A DNA stretch of 64,000 nucleotides. Origin: an uncultured Treponema sp. GTDB lineage: Bacteria > Spirochaetota > Spirochaetia > Treponematales > Treponemataceae. This document shows, one piece after another, positions 25,286-33,603 of this stretch (position 1 is the stretch's first letter; each line of letters begins with the position of its first letter). The DNA lies in contig CAJUBD010000012.1 of NCBI GenBank assembly GCA_910584475.1, positions 58,887 through 122,886 of the forward strand, written 5' to 3'. Both the position numbers and the translations under genes were made by a program. The notes below the pieces were generated by a model. That model was not told the DNA's origin, did no database searches, and saw only the letters and a program-made list of their open reading frames with translations.

Positions 25286-25358
25286 GCGGTAGTCATATAA
25301 CGGCTTATTATCTCAGCCTTCCAAGCTGATGACGAGGGTTCGACTCCCTTCTACCGCT
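25286..25358 (+). tRNA. tRNA-Gly (anticodon TCC)
   Basis: A 73-base cloverleaf. Acceptor GCGGTAG/CTACCGC, anticodon stem TCAGC/GCTGA enclosing CTTCCAA (anticodon TCC), T arm AGGGTTCGACTCCCT. Discriminator T; CCA is not encoded. Own promoter and terminator. Confidence 0.95.
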
Positions 25359-25361
25359 GTG

Positions 25362-25392
25362 AAAAAGGCTTTCCTTCGGGAAAGCCTTTTTT
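25362..25392 (+). terminator. Intrinsic terminator of tRNA-Gly
   Basis: AAAAAGGCTTTCC-TTCG-GGAAAGCCTTTTTT: a 13-bp stem capped by a stable TTCG tetraloop and ending in T residues. Confidence 0.93.
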
Positions 25393-25510
25393 ATTCTGCG
25401 CGAAATTTAGCCCTTTCCGCTTGACTCTTTTTGCAAAATAATGCATAATTTTCGTAAATAATCATCAAAAGTTGAAGAACCGCATTCAATGCGATTTGTG
25501 GGAGAAAACC

Positions 25511-26161
25511 GTGGAAGACGACATTCTTACGATCGAAGAAGTTGCCAGCTACCTGCGCGTTTCAGAGCGCACTGTTTATGATTGGGCGCAAAAAGGCGAG
25601 ATTCCTTCCGGAAAAATCGGCACGGTCTGGCGTTTCAAAAAGTCCGAAATCGAACGCTGGGTGAACGAGAGGCTTTCCTCGAATTCTCGCCTTTCGCCGA
25701 CAAACACGACGATTCAGATAAAGAACATCCTTTCTCCATCGCGCGTGATTTTCATAAATCAGGCGATGAAGCGCGACGCGCTCACGGAATTGGCGGCGAA
25801 TTTGGGAAAAGCGCCACAGGTGAAATTCGAAAAGGAATTGCAAAGCGAAATCTTGAAGCGCGAAGAATTGATGTCCACCGCCATCGGACGCGGCATCGCG
25901 ATTCCGCACGTCAGGCTTTCGAGCGTTACGGATTTGGTGATGTCGGTGGGAATATGCAAGCCGCCCATCGCGGATTTTCAGCCGCTTGACGATGTTCCTG
26001 TGAGCATTTTGATTATGATTGCCGCGGCGTACAATCAGCATTCCTACTATCTGCAGACGCTTTCGTACTTGAGCGGAAGGCTGAAGAGTAACGAATTGCG
26101 CGATTCGCTTTTGTCTGCCGAGACGGAGCAGGAAGTGTACAAGCTTTTGGCGAGCGAATAA
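25511..26161 (+). CDS. HTH (excisionase/MerR-like) and PTS EIIA fusion regulator
   Basis: 216 residues. Residues 1-60 are an excisionase-type helix-turn-helix (ILTIEEVASYLRVSERTVYD, then WAQKGEIPSGKIGTVWRFKK). After a linker comes a fructose/nitrogen-type EIIA domain whose phosphorylated histidine is in GIAIPHVR. PTS-dependent phosphorylation would therefore control a DNA-binding domain. Start GTG 25511 was chosen because GGAGA lies 5 bases upstream; an earlier TTG at 25472 has none. Stand-alone in this window; spirochaetes are known to encode such fusions outside sugar operons. Confidence 0.85.
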   Translation: MEDDILTIEEVASYLRVSERTVYDWAQKGEIPSGKIGTVWRFKKSEIERWVNERLSSNSRLSPTNTTIQIKNILSPSRVIFINQAMKRDALTELAANLGKAPQVKFEKELQSEILKREELMSTAIGRGIAIPHVRLSSVTDLVMSVGICKPPIADFQPLDDVPVSILIMIAAAYNQHSYYLQTLSYLSGRLKSNELRDSLLSAETEQEVYKLLASE

Positions 26162-26555
26162 GAATAAAACATTTCTTATAAATTTCTAAAAACATTGAAA
26201 CTGCGATTTTGCAACGAAGTGAAAAATCGCAGTCCAACAAGCGAGCTTTGAAAAAAAACTCGAGTTAAAATTGCCACGCCATTTCAGCGGCAAGTTTTGA
26301 CATTCCTTAATTTTTTAACAACGAGCGAATCTTCAGATTCGCTCGTTGTTAAAAAAGTCGTTTCGTAGTGAAACGAGAAACGACAGTAAATAGCGAGTTT
26401 CTGAAAGAGACTCGTATTAAAATTGTCGGCACTATTTTGACGACAATTTTAAATGTTCCTTAAAAATTAATCGGCGTTAATACGGCTGTCGCCGTTTTCA
26501 TAGCGGAATTTCATTTCATTCCGTCGCTCACGCGCCGTAAGAATCTGTGTCTAAT
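26162..26555. repeat. Palindrome-rich intergenic island
   Basis: Gene-free stretch with dense secondary structure. Hairpins: ACTGCGATTTT with AAAATCGCAGT (26200-26233); a perfect 21-bp stem with TTCA loop at 26311-26356 whose arms begin TTTTTTAACAACGAGCGAAT; GTCGTTTC with GAAACGAC (about 26357-26384). Two related units, about 26210-26320 and 26342-26475, share the order CG-AGTGAAA, AGCGAG, ACTCG, TTAAAATTG and CCTTAA, while the TTGCC/GGCAA stem of the first becomes TTGTCG/CGACAA in the second. No coding potential is seen. Confidence 0.7.
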
Positions 26556-26598
26556 TATTCATTGTCAATTATTAACTATAATTTTGCTTACCGCTTGC
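26556..26598. repeat. Duplicated 3' end of the downstream CBM48-like gene
   Basis: This 43-base segment is about 86% identical to 26876-26918, which is the stop-codon end of the minus-strand gene at 26886. Both contain TCAATTATYAACT followed by TTTTGCTTACCGCTTG. The 184-bp repeat lies between the two copies. Confidence 0.65.
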
Positions 26599-26652
26599 TT
26601 CGCTTGGTAGAAATGACGGAATCGCAATTTGAATGACTCGTAAAAAAAATAC

Positions 26653-26835
26653 TTTATTCGCAAGAGGTTTAATACCCCGACACTTGTGTCGGAAGCGTAA
26701 ACTAAAAGATGCGATTGGAAAAAACAAATCTTTCGATTAGAAAATGAAGGTTTGTAAAATGGTATTAAACCCGACTAAAATCCATTCCTTACAGAACCAA
26801 CATACCCCGATGCTCTGCGTCGGGGTATGTTGATT
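26653..26835. repeat. 184-bp dispersed repeat, copy 1
   Basis: Near-identical (three differences) to 35588-35771. It starts TTTATTCGCAAGAGG and ends GGGGTATGTTGATT. Internal structure: GGTTTAATACC near the start pairs with GGTATTAAACC about 90 bases later, enclosing the hairpin CCGACACTTGTGTCGG; the end folds as CATACCCCGA with TCGGGGTATG. No frame of useful length and no terminator T-run. Best described as a non-coding mobile or structured-RNA repeat of unknown nature. Confidence 0.85.
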
Positions 26836-26885
26836 ACGAGCTATTCAATAACATTTAATAGTCAATGATCGTTAACTATTCACTC

Positions 26886-27632
26886 TCAATTATCAACTGT
26901 GATTTTGCTTACCGCTTGTCCGTTGTCTTTTATAGCGCGCTCGTGGTTTGTCCTGTCGGGGAATTCTTTTGTGCCGATGCAATAGACATAATAGTATGTG
27001 CCTTCGTTCATGGGCAGCGTGAGTTCGTAGATGCCGCGCGAAGTTTCCGTGAGTTTGTAAATCCAGCTGTCCCAATTTGAAAAAGTTCCTGCCACGCGCA
27101 CGTTTTGCCCGCTTTTTCCCTTGTAGACGAAATGCACGCTGTTTCCGTTCGCGCTGGTTTTTACTGAAGTCGCCATTTCGTATTCGCGCTTTACGTCGAT
27201 TTGCGAAAGGCGGATTCCTGTCGCCTCGTCATAATATTGCTTCATGTTCATCGGGTCGGTCGTCCAAAGTCCGTCGATTATGAGGCGGTACAAAATCCTG
27301 TCTGTTTTCGGATATTCTTCGAGAATGTAAAAATACCAAGAGCGGCTTTTTTCGCCGTTTTCGTCGAGGATGACGCGTTTTTGGAACGAATGGATTTTTT
27401 GGAAATTTTCGAAGTCGAACGCGATTCCCACATAATGCGGTCCTTCTTCCGCAGAAAAAACTATGAGTCCGTCTTTTTCAAACGGCGCGCTCGGGTTCAG
27501 CATCTTTTGCGCGATTTCGCGATATTCGAAAGAGTATTTTGATTCCACGAGAGGAACTTCCTTTTCCTTTGCGGCGAAACCCGCGGCGGCACAGAAAGCC
27601 GCGCAGAACAAAAATAAGCCAGCGTTCTTCAT
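26886..27632 (-). CDS. Exported protein with glycogen-binding (CBM48-like) domain
   Basis: 248 residues. A signal peptide is clear (MKNAGLFLFCAAFCAAAGFA). The C-terminal half matches the AMPK/isoamylase-N type immunoglobulin-like fold: NSVHFVYKGKSGQNVRVAGT, FSNWDSWIYKLTETSRGIYE, LTLPMNEGTYYYVYCI. The N-terminal half has a second similar beta domain with YRLIIDGLWTTDPMN. No catalytic domain is attached, so the protein probably binds carbohydrate or stabilises an envelope complex. The promoter side faces the divergent flcA-like gene. Family assignment is by pattern only. Confidence 0.75.
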   Translation of the reverse strand: MKNAGLFLFCAAFCAAAGFAAKEKEVPLVESKYSFEYREIAQKMLNPSAPFEKDGLIVFSAEEGPHYVGIAFDFENFQKIHSFQKRVILDENGEKSRSWYFYILEEYPKTDRILYRLIIDGLWTTDPMNMKQYYDEATGIRLSQIDVKREYEMATSVKTSANGNSVHFVYKGKSGQNVRVAGTFSNWDSWIYKLTETSRGIYELTLPMNEGTYYYVYCIGTKEFPDRTNHERAIKDNGQAVSKITVDN

Positions 27633-27674
27633 AAATTTAATATCGGAAAATTTCGAAAATTTTTAAAGTTAATA

Positions 27675-27703
27675 TTGTAAATTTCCGTTAATTTATGTAT
27701 AAT
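27675..27703 (+). promoter_or_regulatory. Promoter of the flcA-like gene
   Basis: TTGTAA (27675-27680), 17 bases, TATAAT (27698-27703), 20 bases before the GTG start. Confidence 0.75.
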
Positions 27704-27723
27704 AATTAGAGGTGGGAAAATAA

Positions 27724-30700
27724 GTGCCTGGCTTCAGTCAGTTGAAAAAATTAAGCGAACAGATTCTCAAATTGGGCAACGAAATAAATATTCGTGCTGA
27801 ACGCGGCGAGAAAGTCGTGCCATATCCTGTGCCCGATACGATTCTAGACATCGACGACAGCCAAGATTTTTTGGACGGAATGCCGAAAAAGGTTGCGCCG
27901 CCAGAGGAGGAAATTGCTGAAACCGCCGACGCTGACGGGGAAGCCGATTCCGATGACGGAAGTGACATCGGTTCTCTTCTTTCGGGAATTTCAGGCGACA
28001 TCGAGCAGCCCGATTTGAGCGCGTTTGACGCAAGCCCCGCCGAAAAGAATGATGCTAAAGAAGAAGAGCCTCCGCCCAAGCCGAAAGGCATAGACGGAGC
28101 TGGATATTCCGGATTTGGTTTTGATGACGATGGAAATTTGGAGCCGACCGCGTCCGGGGAAAACAAATTCGATATCGACGCTTTGATGGGCGGTCCTGGA
28201 AAAAAATCCGCATTTGCGGATGGTCTTACCGGAATTTCTGAGTTTGACGCGATACTGAATCCGCAGGAGAATGCGCAGTCGGTCGAAGAGTCCGCCCCGA
28301 TTGAAGGCGCGCCACCGATGGAAGAATTCTTCACGCCGATTGAAGAGATTGTGCCGAATGAAGATGCCGCTTCAAGTGAAACTGTGGCGGACAAAGCGGC
28401 TTTTGATGACGATGCTTTGAACGAAGCCGCTTCGCCGGTCGATGAATTTGATTCGCTGGCGGAAGACGCCGCGTCGCTCGCCGACAATGCGGATTTGCCA
28501 GGCTCGGAAGAAAATGAGCCGCCTCAAAATGATTCGCCACAATCGGCGAATTTGGATGCCGACGATTTTTTTATGCCGGATTTTGGAAACCTTTCCACTT
28601 TGGACGATCTTGCAGATTCGGGCAATGCCGATGGCGTTCTTGCGGACGCGAAAGATGATTCTAAAGTTTCGGAGTCGACGGGAGAAGATTTGCCTGCTAG
28701 TGAAAGCGGCGATGATTTTCCTGTCGCGGAGTCTTCGACTTTAGAAACGCCAGAGACTGAAATTCCTTCTTCGGATGATGCCGGAATTGATTTTGGCGAT
28801 GCGGGGATTGATGGTCTTGAAGTTGAAAGTTATGCGCCTCCATCTTCTACGGAGACTTCCGTTTCTCCTTCGGAAGACGCGACATCGAAAAAGGATGACG
28901 CGTTCCTTGATGATTTTGGAATTGACGGAATCGAAATAGAAGATTACACTCCTGCTGACAGCGCGGCGCCTAAAGCGAATGTCAGCGTCGACTCTATTTT
29001 CGGAGAATCTTCAGACGGTGCTGAAGATTTTGATTTGAATGAAGAGAAAAGCGAGCCGAGCGTAATTCACAAACTGCCAAGCGTCGAAGATGACATCGCT
29101 ATTTTAAAGCCCGACATTTTTACGGACAATCCGGTCACTTCGGCGAATCCGCCTTATTATGTCACTTCCGAATTTGGCAAACTGCCGGAAATAGATGAGG
29201 AAGAGCCTGAGCCAGACGACAGCCAAGCTGGACCGGCATATTTTGGAGACAACGATTTTTCACCGGCCGACGTGGAGAATTTTGAAGCCACGCCTTCCGG
29301 CGGCGGCTCGGATGATTTTTCGCTTGATTCGATCGGTCTTGACGCTTTAGACACTGGCGAAAAGGCTTCCGCTTTGGACGGCTCTTCGAATTTTGACGAC
29401 AACATTGAAGTGGAGGATTTTCAGGGAAAGCCTTCAAAAGGCGATTTTCCAGATCTTGATATAAGTGCGCTTGATGCGGGGCAAGAGGAAAAGTCTGCCG
29501 CCGATGAAAATCTTCTCGATGGAGCGGAAGACTATAAAAATGCTGAGACTGGAGCGACGCAGCCTTTTTCGACAGATGACATTTTCAACGCCGATTTTAA
29601 TATGGATTCGCCTGGCTTGGATTCGTTTTCCGTGGATGCTGGCGAAGTCAGTGCGAGCGACGCGCCGCCGGATTTCGGAGATTTGAGCTTCAGCATGGAC
29701 GACGACTCTTCGACGGGCGGCTCTTTGGAAGATTTCAATGTTCCGGACACGGATCTGCAGCTCGATCAGGCGAAAAAGGACTTCGCCCTTGACGATGATT
29801 TTAACATTCCGGGATTCTCCGAAGACGATGCCGATCCTTATGCGAAGAAAGACAAGGGCGGTCTCGACCAAGTGGATTTCAGCGGCGCGGTGACCGGCGA
29901 CGGCAAGCGGCGCAATTCGCTTGACGAAGAAGAATATAAGAAGTTTAAGAAGAATTTGAAAGAATATCCTCTGAACGTTCGCATCGCCGTCGAGGATATG
30001 ATTGTAAAAAATGAATTCACCGACGAAGTTACTTTCGAGCTCATCGACAAAATACTGAAAAAAGTCACGGCTAGGCAGCTGGCGAACTATCTGGAAAAGA
30101 TGCTCGACATCTCTCTGCCCGTTCCACGTGATTTTGAAAAGCGCACCGCCGAAGAATACGAAGCCTACAAGGCCTCTTTCGTCTATCAGCTCAAAAGCAG
30201 GATCTTGCCGGCGTTTTTCGTTGGCTTGGTCTGCGCGATGCTGCTTTTCTGCATTGGGTATTTGGGTCACCATTATATTTACAGGCCTCTCAAGGCGGAA
30301 AGCCTTTACAAGGAAGGCTATTCGCTTTTGGAGCACGATGAATATCCGCAGTCCGAAATAAAATTCAACGAGGCTCTAAAATATAAGTCAAAGAAAAAAT
30401 GGTTCTTCAGATATGCGCGGGGTTACAGGGCGCACCGACAGTACGATATGGCGGAATTGTTTTACAAGAATATCTTGAAGCGTTTTGACCACGACAAGCA
30501 GGCTGGCCTTGAATATGCGCAGATGGAGCTGGACGACCTCGCCGAATATGAAAGGGCGGAAGAAATTCTCAAGCGCGAAGTTTTGGATTGGCATGTGAAC
30601 GATCCCGACGGGATTTTGGCTTTGGGCGACACATATCTTGAATGGGCGACCGAAAAGGATTCTTCTAAATTTGACGACGCTTTCGAGCAGTATTCTTTGT

Positions 30701-31899
30701 TCGCGCAACTTTATGGCAAAAAAAATCCGGACTTGTACCAGTCGCGCCTTTTGCGATACAATATTCGCACCGATCAGTTGCACAATGTACTTGAGCTTAA
30801 AGAATTCTTTTTCCCTCGCGAAAAATCTCTTTCCGCATCGGATTGGACGGAATTGAGCGGCTATCTTTTGGACAAACTTTATGGAGATCTTCCGCGGGAT
30901 CAGGAATTCTTGCGCGGAAGAATAGAGGACTTGCGCGACATGCTTTTGTTCGCGGTAAAGGCGAATCCCGAAAATCCCATCGCAAGTTACAATCTTTCCC
31001 GCTATCTTGTCGAAGTGGGAGATCATGACAAGGCTTTGCGTTCTCTCGCGGAAACAGAAAGGCTTTTCGACAATGCTTCTAATTTGAAAAACCGCGATAT
31101 CAGCAAGCAAGTCGATTGCTACAGGCTTTTTGGCGAAGAATATCTGTATGACCGCGAGTGGCTCAAGGCGCGTGAAAAGCTTTTGTCTGGAATCGAAATC
31201 TTTGAAAAGCGCGCGCGCCAGACCAATTTGGAAGGCGACAGGAATGTCGGCATCTTGTACTACGATATGGGCAACTTGGAATATTTCATTTCGGGAGACT
31301 TGGACAGCGCGTATCGCGACTACAGGAATTCCATTGAAAACAAGTACGACACCCCTTCGATACGCTATAGGCTTGGCTACATAGATTATTCGAAGCAGGA
31401 TTATACTTCCGCGCTCGGCAGTTTTTTGAAGATTCCCGAATACGGACATCTGGATTCCCACACGCTGCTCGCGCTTGGTAATACGCTTTCGCTGAGGGAT
31501 GACAATTTTGCGGCGCAAAGTTATTACAACCGCCTGATTTCTTATCTGGATTTCCAGCGCGAAAAATATGGCATCGTGATTCCGCAGATAGACGCCAGCG
31601 CGGGCGATATGGTCGAGACTTATATGAAGGCCGCGAACAATTTGGGCGTGAGCCTTTTCAAGGTCGCAAGGCAAAGCGGAAACAGTTCGATGAACGCAGA
31701 TGCCCTCGTGAATTTCCAGAATTCGATTCGATATTATGATGCGCTTACGCGAAATCAGGAAACGATGGTGCGCTTGCCAGGAAGCAATCTCGCCGAGCAG
31801 AATTTGCGCTACGCGACGAATCCGATTTCAGATTACGAGCCTGCGATTTATACGGAGATACCGCGCTTGCTTGACGGCGAAAAAGGGCTTACACAGTGA
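27724..31899 (+). CDS. Large acidic TPR membrane protein, FlcA-like (periplasmic flagellar collar)
   Basis: 1391 residues. Residues 1 to about 720 are extremely acidic and low in complexity, with repeated blocks such as DDFSLDSIGLDALD; a conserved charged helical region follows (NVRIAVEDMIVKNEFTDEVT). A single transmembrane helix lies at about 827-851 (FFVGLVCAMLLFCIGYLG). The final 540 residues are TPR-type helix pairs (SLYKEGYSLLEHDEYPQSEI, KWFFRYARGYRAHRQYDMAE). This layout, cytoplasmic acid region, one helix and periplasmic TPRs, is that of the spirochaetal flagellar collar protein FlcA (Borrelia BB0326); the assignment is from memory of that family. Start GTG follows GAGGTGGG. Confidence 0.65.
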   Translation: MPGFSQLKKLSEQILKLGNEINIRAERGEKVVPYPVPDTILDIDDSQDFLDGMPKKVAPPEEEIAETADADGEADSDDGSDIGSLLSGISGDIEQPDLSAFDASPAEKNDAKEEEPPPKPKGIDGAGYSGFGFDDDGNLEPTASGENKFDIDALMGGPGKKSAFADGLTGISEFDAILNPQENAQSVEESAPIEGAPPMEEFFTPIEEIVPNEDAASSETVADKAAFDDDALNEAASPVDEFDSLAEDAASLADNADLPGSEENEPPQNDSPQSANLDADDFFMPDFGNLSTLDDLADSGNADGVLADAKDDSKVSESTGEDLPASESGDDFPVAESSTLETPETEIPSSDDAGIDFGDAGIDGLEVESYAPPSSTETSVSPSEDATSKKDDAFLDDFGIDGIEIEDYTPADSAAPKANVSVDSIFGESSDGAEDFDLNEEKSEPSVIHKLPSVEDDIAILKPDIFTDNPVTSANPPYYVTSEFGKLPEIDEEEPEPDDSQAGPAYFGDNDFSPADVENFEATPSGGGSDDFSLDSIGLDALDTGEKASALDGSSNFDDNIEVEDFQGKPSKGDFPDLDISALDAGQEEKSAADENLLDGAEDYKNAETGATQPFSTDDIFNADFNMDSPGLDSFSVDAGEVSASDAPPDFGDLSFSMDDDSSTGGSLEDFNVPDTDLQLDQAKKDFALDDDFNIPGFSEDDADPYAKKDKGGLDQVDFSGAVTGDGKRRNSLDEEEYKKFKKNLKEYPLNVRIAVEDMIVKNEFTDEVTFELIDKILKKVTARQLANYLEKMLDISLPVPRDFEKRTAEEYEAYKASFVYQLKSRILPAFFVGLVCAMLLFCIGYLGHHYIYRPLKAESLYKEGYSLLEHDEYPQSEIKFNEALKYKSKKKWFFRYARGYRAHRQYDMAELFYKNILKRFDHDKQAGLEYAQMELDDLAEYERAEEILKREVLDWHVNDPDGILALGDTYLEWATEKDSSKFDDAFEQYSLFAQLYGKKNPDLYQSRLLRYNIRTDQLHNVLELKEFFFPREKSLSASDWTELSGYLLDKLYGDLPRDQEFLRGRIEDLRDMLLFAVKANPENPIASYNLSRYLVEVGDHDKALRSLAETERLFDNASNLKNRDISKQVDCYRLFGEEYLYDREWLKAREKLLSGIEIFEKRARQTNLEGDRNVGILYYDMGNLEYFISGDLDSAYRDYRNSIENKYDTPSIRYRLGYIDYSKQDYTSALGSFLKIPEYGHLDSHTLLALGNTLSLRDDNFAAQSYYNRLISYLDFQREKYGIVIPQIDASAGDMVETYMKAANNLGVSLFKVARQSGNSSMNADALVNFQNSIRYYDALTRNQETMVRLPGSNLAEQNLRYATNPISDYEPAIYTEIPRLLDGEKGLTQ

Positions 31900-32513
31900 A
31901 AATACTTTGTCCGCACATCGGCCTTTTGTTGAAAAAGCAGCTCATCGTTTTTTACAAGGAAATCTTCCGCAAGGCGATACATCTTTGCACGGCATTTGTG
32001 CCGCTCTTGCTCGCCCATTTTTATGGCGCGACGATTGCTCTTTTGGTTTTGGCGGGAGTAGGCTATGCGTTTTGTGAGGCATTGTCGTTGCGAGGAATTT
32101 CGATTCCGATAGTTTCGGATATAATCGACATGGCCGCGCGCGAGCGAGACAAGGGAAAATTCGTCCTTGGTCCTTTGACCCTTGTGTGCGGAATCGTGCT
32201 GACCGCGCTTTTGTGGGAGCCGAAAGCGGCCGCGGTGGGAATCTTCGCGCTGGCATTCGGAGACGGGCTTGCGAGCCTTGCCGGAAAAATTTGGGGCAAC
32301 TTGCATATACCTTTTACTGGCGGAAAGACTTGCGCCGGAAGCCTCGTATGCTTTACGGCGATTTTTATTTCCTCGTTTTGCGTCTTGCGTAGCGCTGGCG
32401 TATCCTTGTGCATCGCTGTCTGCGGAATGCTGATTGAAATTTTGCCGCTGAAAGATTATGACAATATTTTGATTCCTGTCTTGCTCGGAGGAATCGCGCA
32501 TTTTTACATATAA
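31896..32513 (+). CDS. Dolichol/phytol kinase-like CTP-dependent membrane kinase
   Basis: 205 residues with about six hydrophobic helices. The pattern FALAFGDGLASLAGKIWG followed by PFTGGKTCAGSLVCF matches the G-D-x-L/A-A-S-x2-G and G-K-T/S-x2-G-S core of the SEC59/VTE5 family, related to CDP-diglyceride synthases. The substrate would be a long-chain prenol or lipid alcohol. Start GTG 31896 overlaps the stop of the preceding gene (GTGA). Its 3' end overlaps the convergent gene at 32504 by 10 bases. Confidence 0.7.
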   Translation: MKILCPHIGLLLKKQLIVFYKEIFRKAIHLCTAFVPLLLAHFYGATIALLVLAGVGYAFCEALSLRGISIPIVSDIIDMAARERDKGKFVLGPLTLVCGIVLTALLWEPKAAAVGIFALAFGDGLASLAGKIWGNLHIPFTGGKTCAGSLVCFTAIFISSFCVLRSAGVSLCIAVCGMLIEILPLKDYDNILIPVLLGGIAHFYI

Positions 32514-33328
32514 AGTTTGTGCAGCCGCTTTAAATATCGAAAAGTTCCCGCGCCGATGATAATCGCGCCAGGAATTGCCGCCGCGAGGATTTCGCTCGAG
32601 TTCAAGGTCACAAGTCCTGTTTCCACAAAGATGATGTCCATTGCCAGAAACAAATAATCAGGGTTCTCATTTTGCCAGGACTTTATCGCATAAGTCAGGA
32701 ATGTCGCGGTGGCGCATATAATGTAGAAAAAAATGGCGAATGAATTTAACCCCGTCTCTACGGAAAATGGGGCTGCGGATTTCGATAGTGCGGAGAAATT
32801 CAATTCGGCGGTATTTATGGGAACTATGCTCGAGACCGTAACCGAAACTACCAATACGATGAAAATGTTTTGTTCGGCGTTTACGCGTTGCTCAGGCTCT
32901 CCTGCGACCGCGCTCACGAAAAGGCTTATGAATACGAGCGATCTTCCCAAAAACAAGGCGCGACCGATGAATACGAGAAGCCGTGGAAAAGTGTTTTGCT
33001 CGATTTCAAAAGGAAGCGTTATGCGAAAAAGTTCGATTGTCGCACCCAGCAGGAAAAGCATAAAGTAAATTATTTCTGTCGAAGGCGTTTTTAAAAAATG
33101 CGAATAAATGTAAAACGACACAATCGGAATATATGCTGTCATGCACAGTTCCGCGAAAACCGTCGCCCAGATGTTTTTCGTGACTAGAGAGGGAAATGAC
33201 ATTGAAAATGTGCCTGACTTTAAAATCGCGTTGAACTTTACCAAAAAATAGACCAAAAAGAAAATCGAGATACTTGAGAAAAATACCGAGAGGATGAATG
33301 TGTAGCGATTTTTGCCTTTTAACGTCAT
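32504..33328 (-). CDS. Multi-pass membrane protein of unknown function
   Basis: 274 residues with about seven hydrophobic helices (for example FILSVFFSSISIFFLVYFLV near the start and LAAAIPGAIIIGAGTF at the end). No motif for transport or catalysis is recognised. The likely promoter leaves essentially no 5' leader and there is no Shine-Dalgarno. The 3' end overlaps the convergent kinase-like gene by 10 bases, with no terminator between them. Confidence 0.7.
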   Translation of the reverse strand: MTLKGKNRYTFILSVFFSSISIFFLVYFLVKFNAILKSGTFSMSFPSLVTKNIWATVFAELCMTAYIPIVSFYIYSHFLKTPSTEIIYFMLFLLGATIELFRITLPFEIEQNTFPRLLVFIGRALFLGRSLVFISLFVSAVAGEPEQRVNAEQNIFIVLVVSVTVSSIVPINTAELNFSALSKSAAPFSVETGLNSFAIFFYIICATATFLTYAIKSWQNENPDYLFLAMDIIFVETGLVTLNSSEILAAAIPGAIIIGAGTFRYLKRLHKLYM

Positions 33329-33335
33329 TGAAGAT

Positions 33336-33364
33336 ATTTTAATGTCAAATGAAAAAATAGTAAA
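33336..33364 (-). promoter_or_regulatory. Promoter of the membrane protein gene (leaderless type)
   Basis: On the minus strand TTTACT (33364-33359), 17 bases, TAAAAT (33341-33336). Seven bases then separate it from the ATG at 33328, so the transcript would start at or one base before the start codon. Confidence 0.6.
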
Positions 33365-33411
33365 GCGTTTTTTTGTTTTTCCGATAATATATATAGGTTT
33401 TTTTTAGCGTG

Positions 33412-33603
33412 TTGACTTTTTATGGGAGGAAGTATGACAAAAGCCGCACAAATAGCGCGACTTTTGTCAACTCAAGTTTGTCCAGTTGTTCTGCAACTTA
33501 CCAAACTTGTTATATACTTGTGCGCGTTGCCTGACGCGCACATTAAAAAAGTCATTCGCGATTTTGAGAAATCGCTCTTGATTTTTTATGGGAGGAAGTA
33601 TGA
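33412..33603 (+). repeat. Shine-Dalgarno-bounded palindromic element, copy A
   Basis: Both ends carry the same 26-base sequence with one mismatch: TTGAYTTTTTATGGGAGGAA followed by GTATGA, at 33412-33437 and 33578-33603. The second copy contains the real start codon (33600) of the downstream gene. Inside are hairpins: TGACAAAAG with CTTTTGTCA, AAGTTTG/CAGTTG with CAACTT/CAAACTT, TGTGCGCG with CGCGCACA, GCGATTT with AAATCGC. A frame from the first ATG (33434) begins MTKAAQIARLLSTQVC, like copy C. Confidence 0.8.

Noticed and set aside
25472..25510. Earlier TTG start for the HTH-EIIA gene
   Set aside because: No ribosome binding site, whereas GTG 25511 has GGAGA at good spacing and begins the conserved domain.
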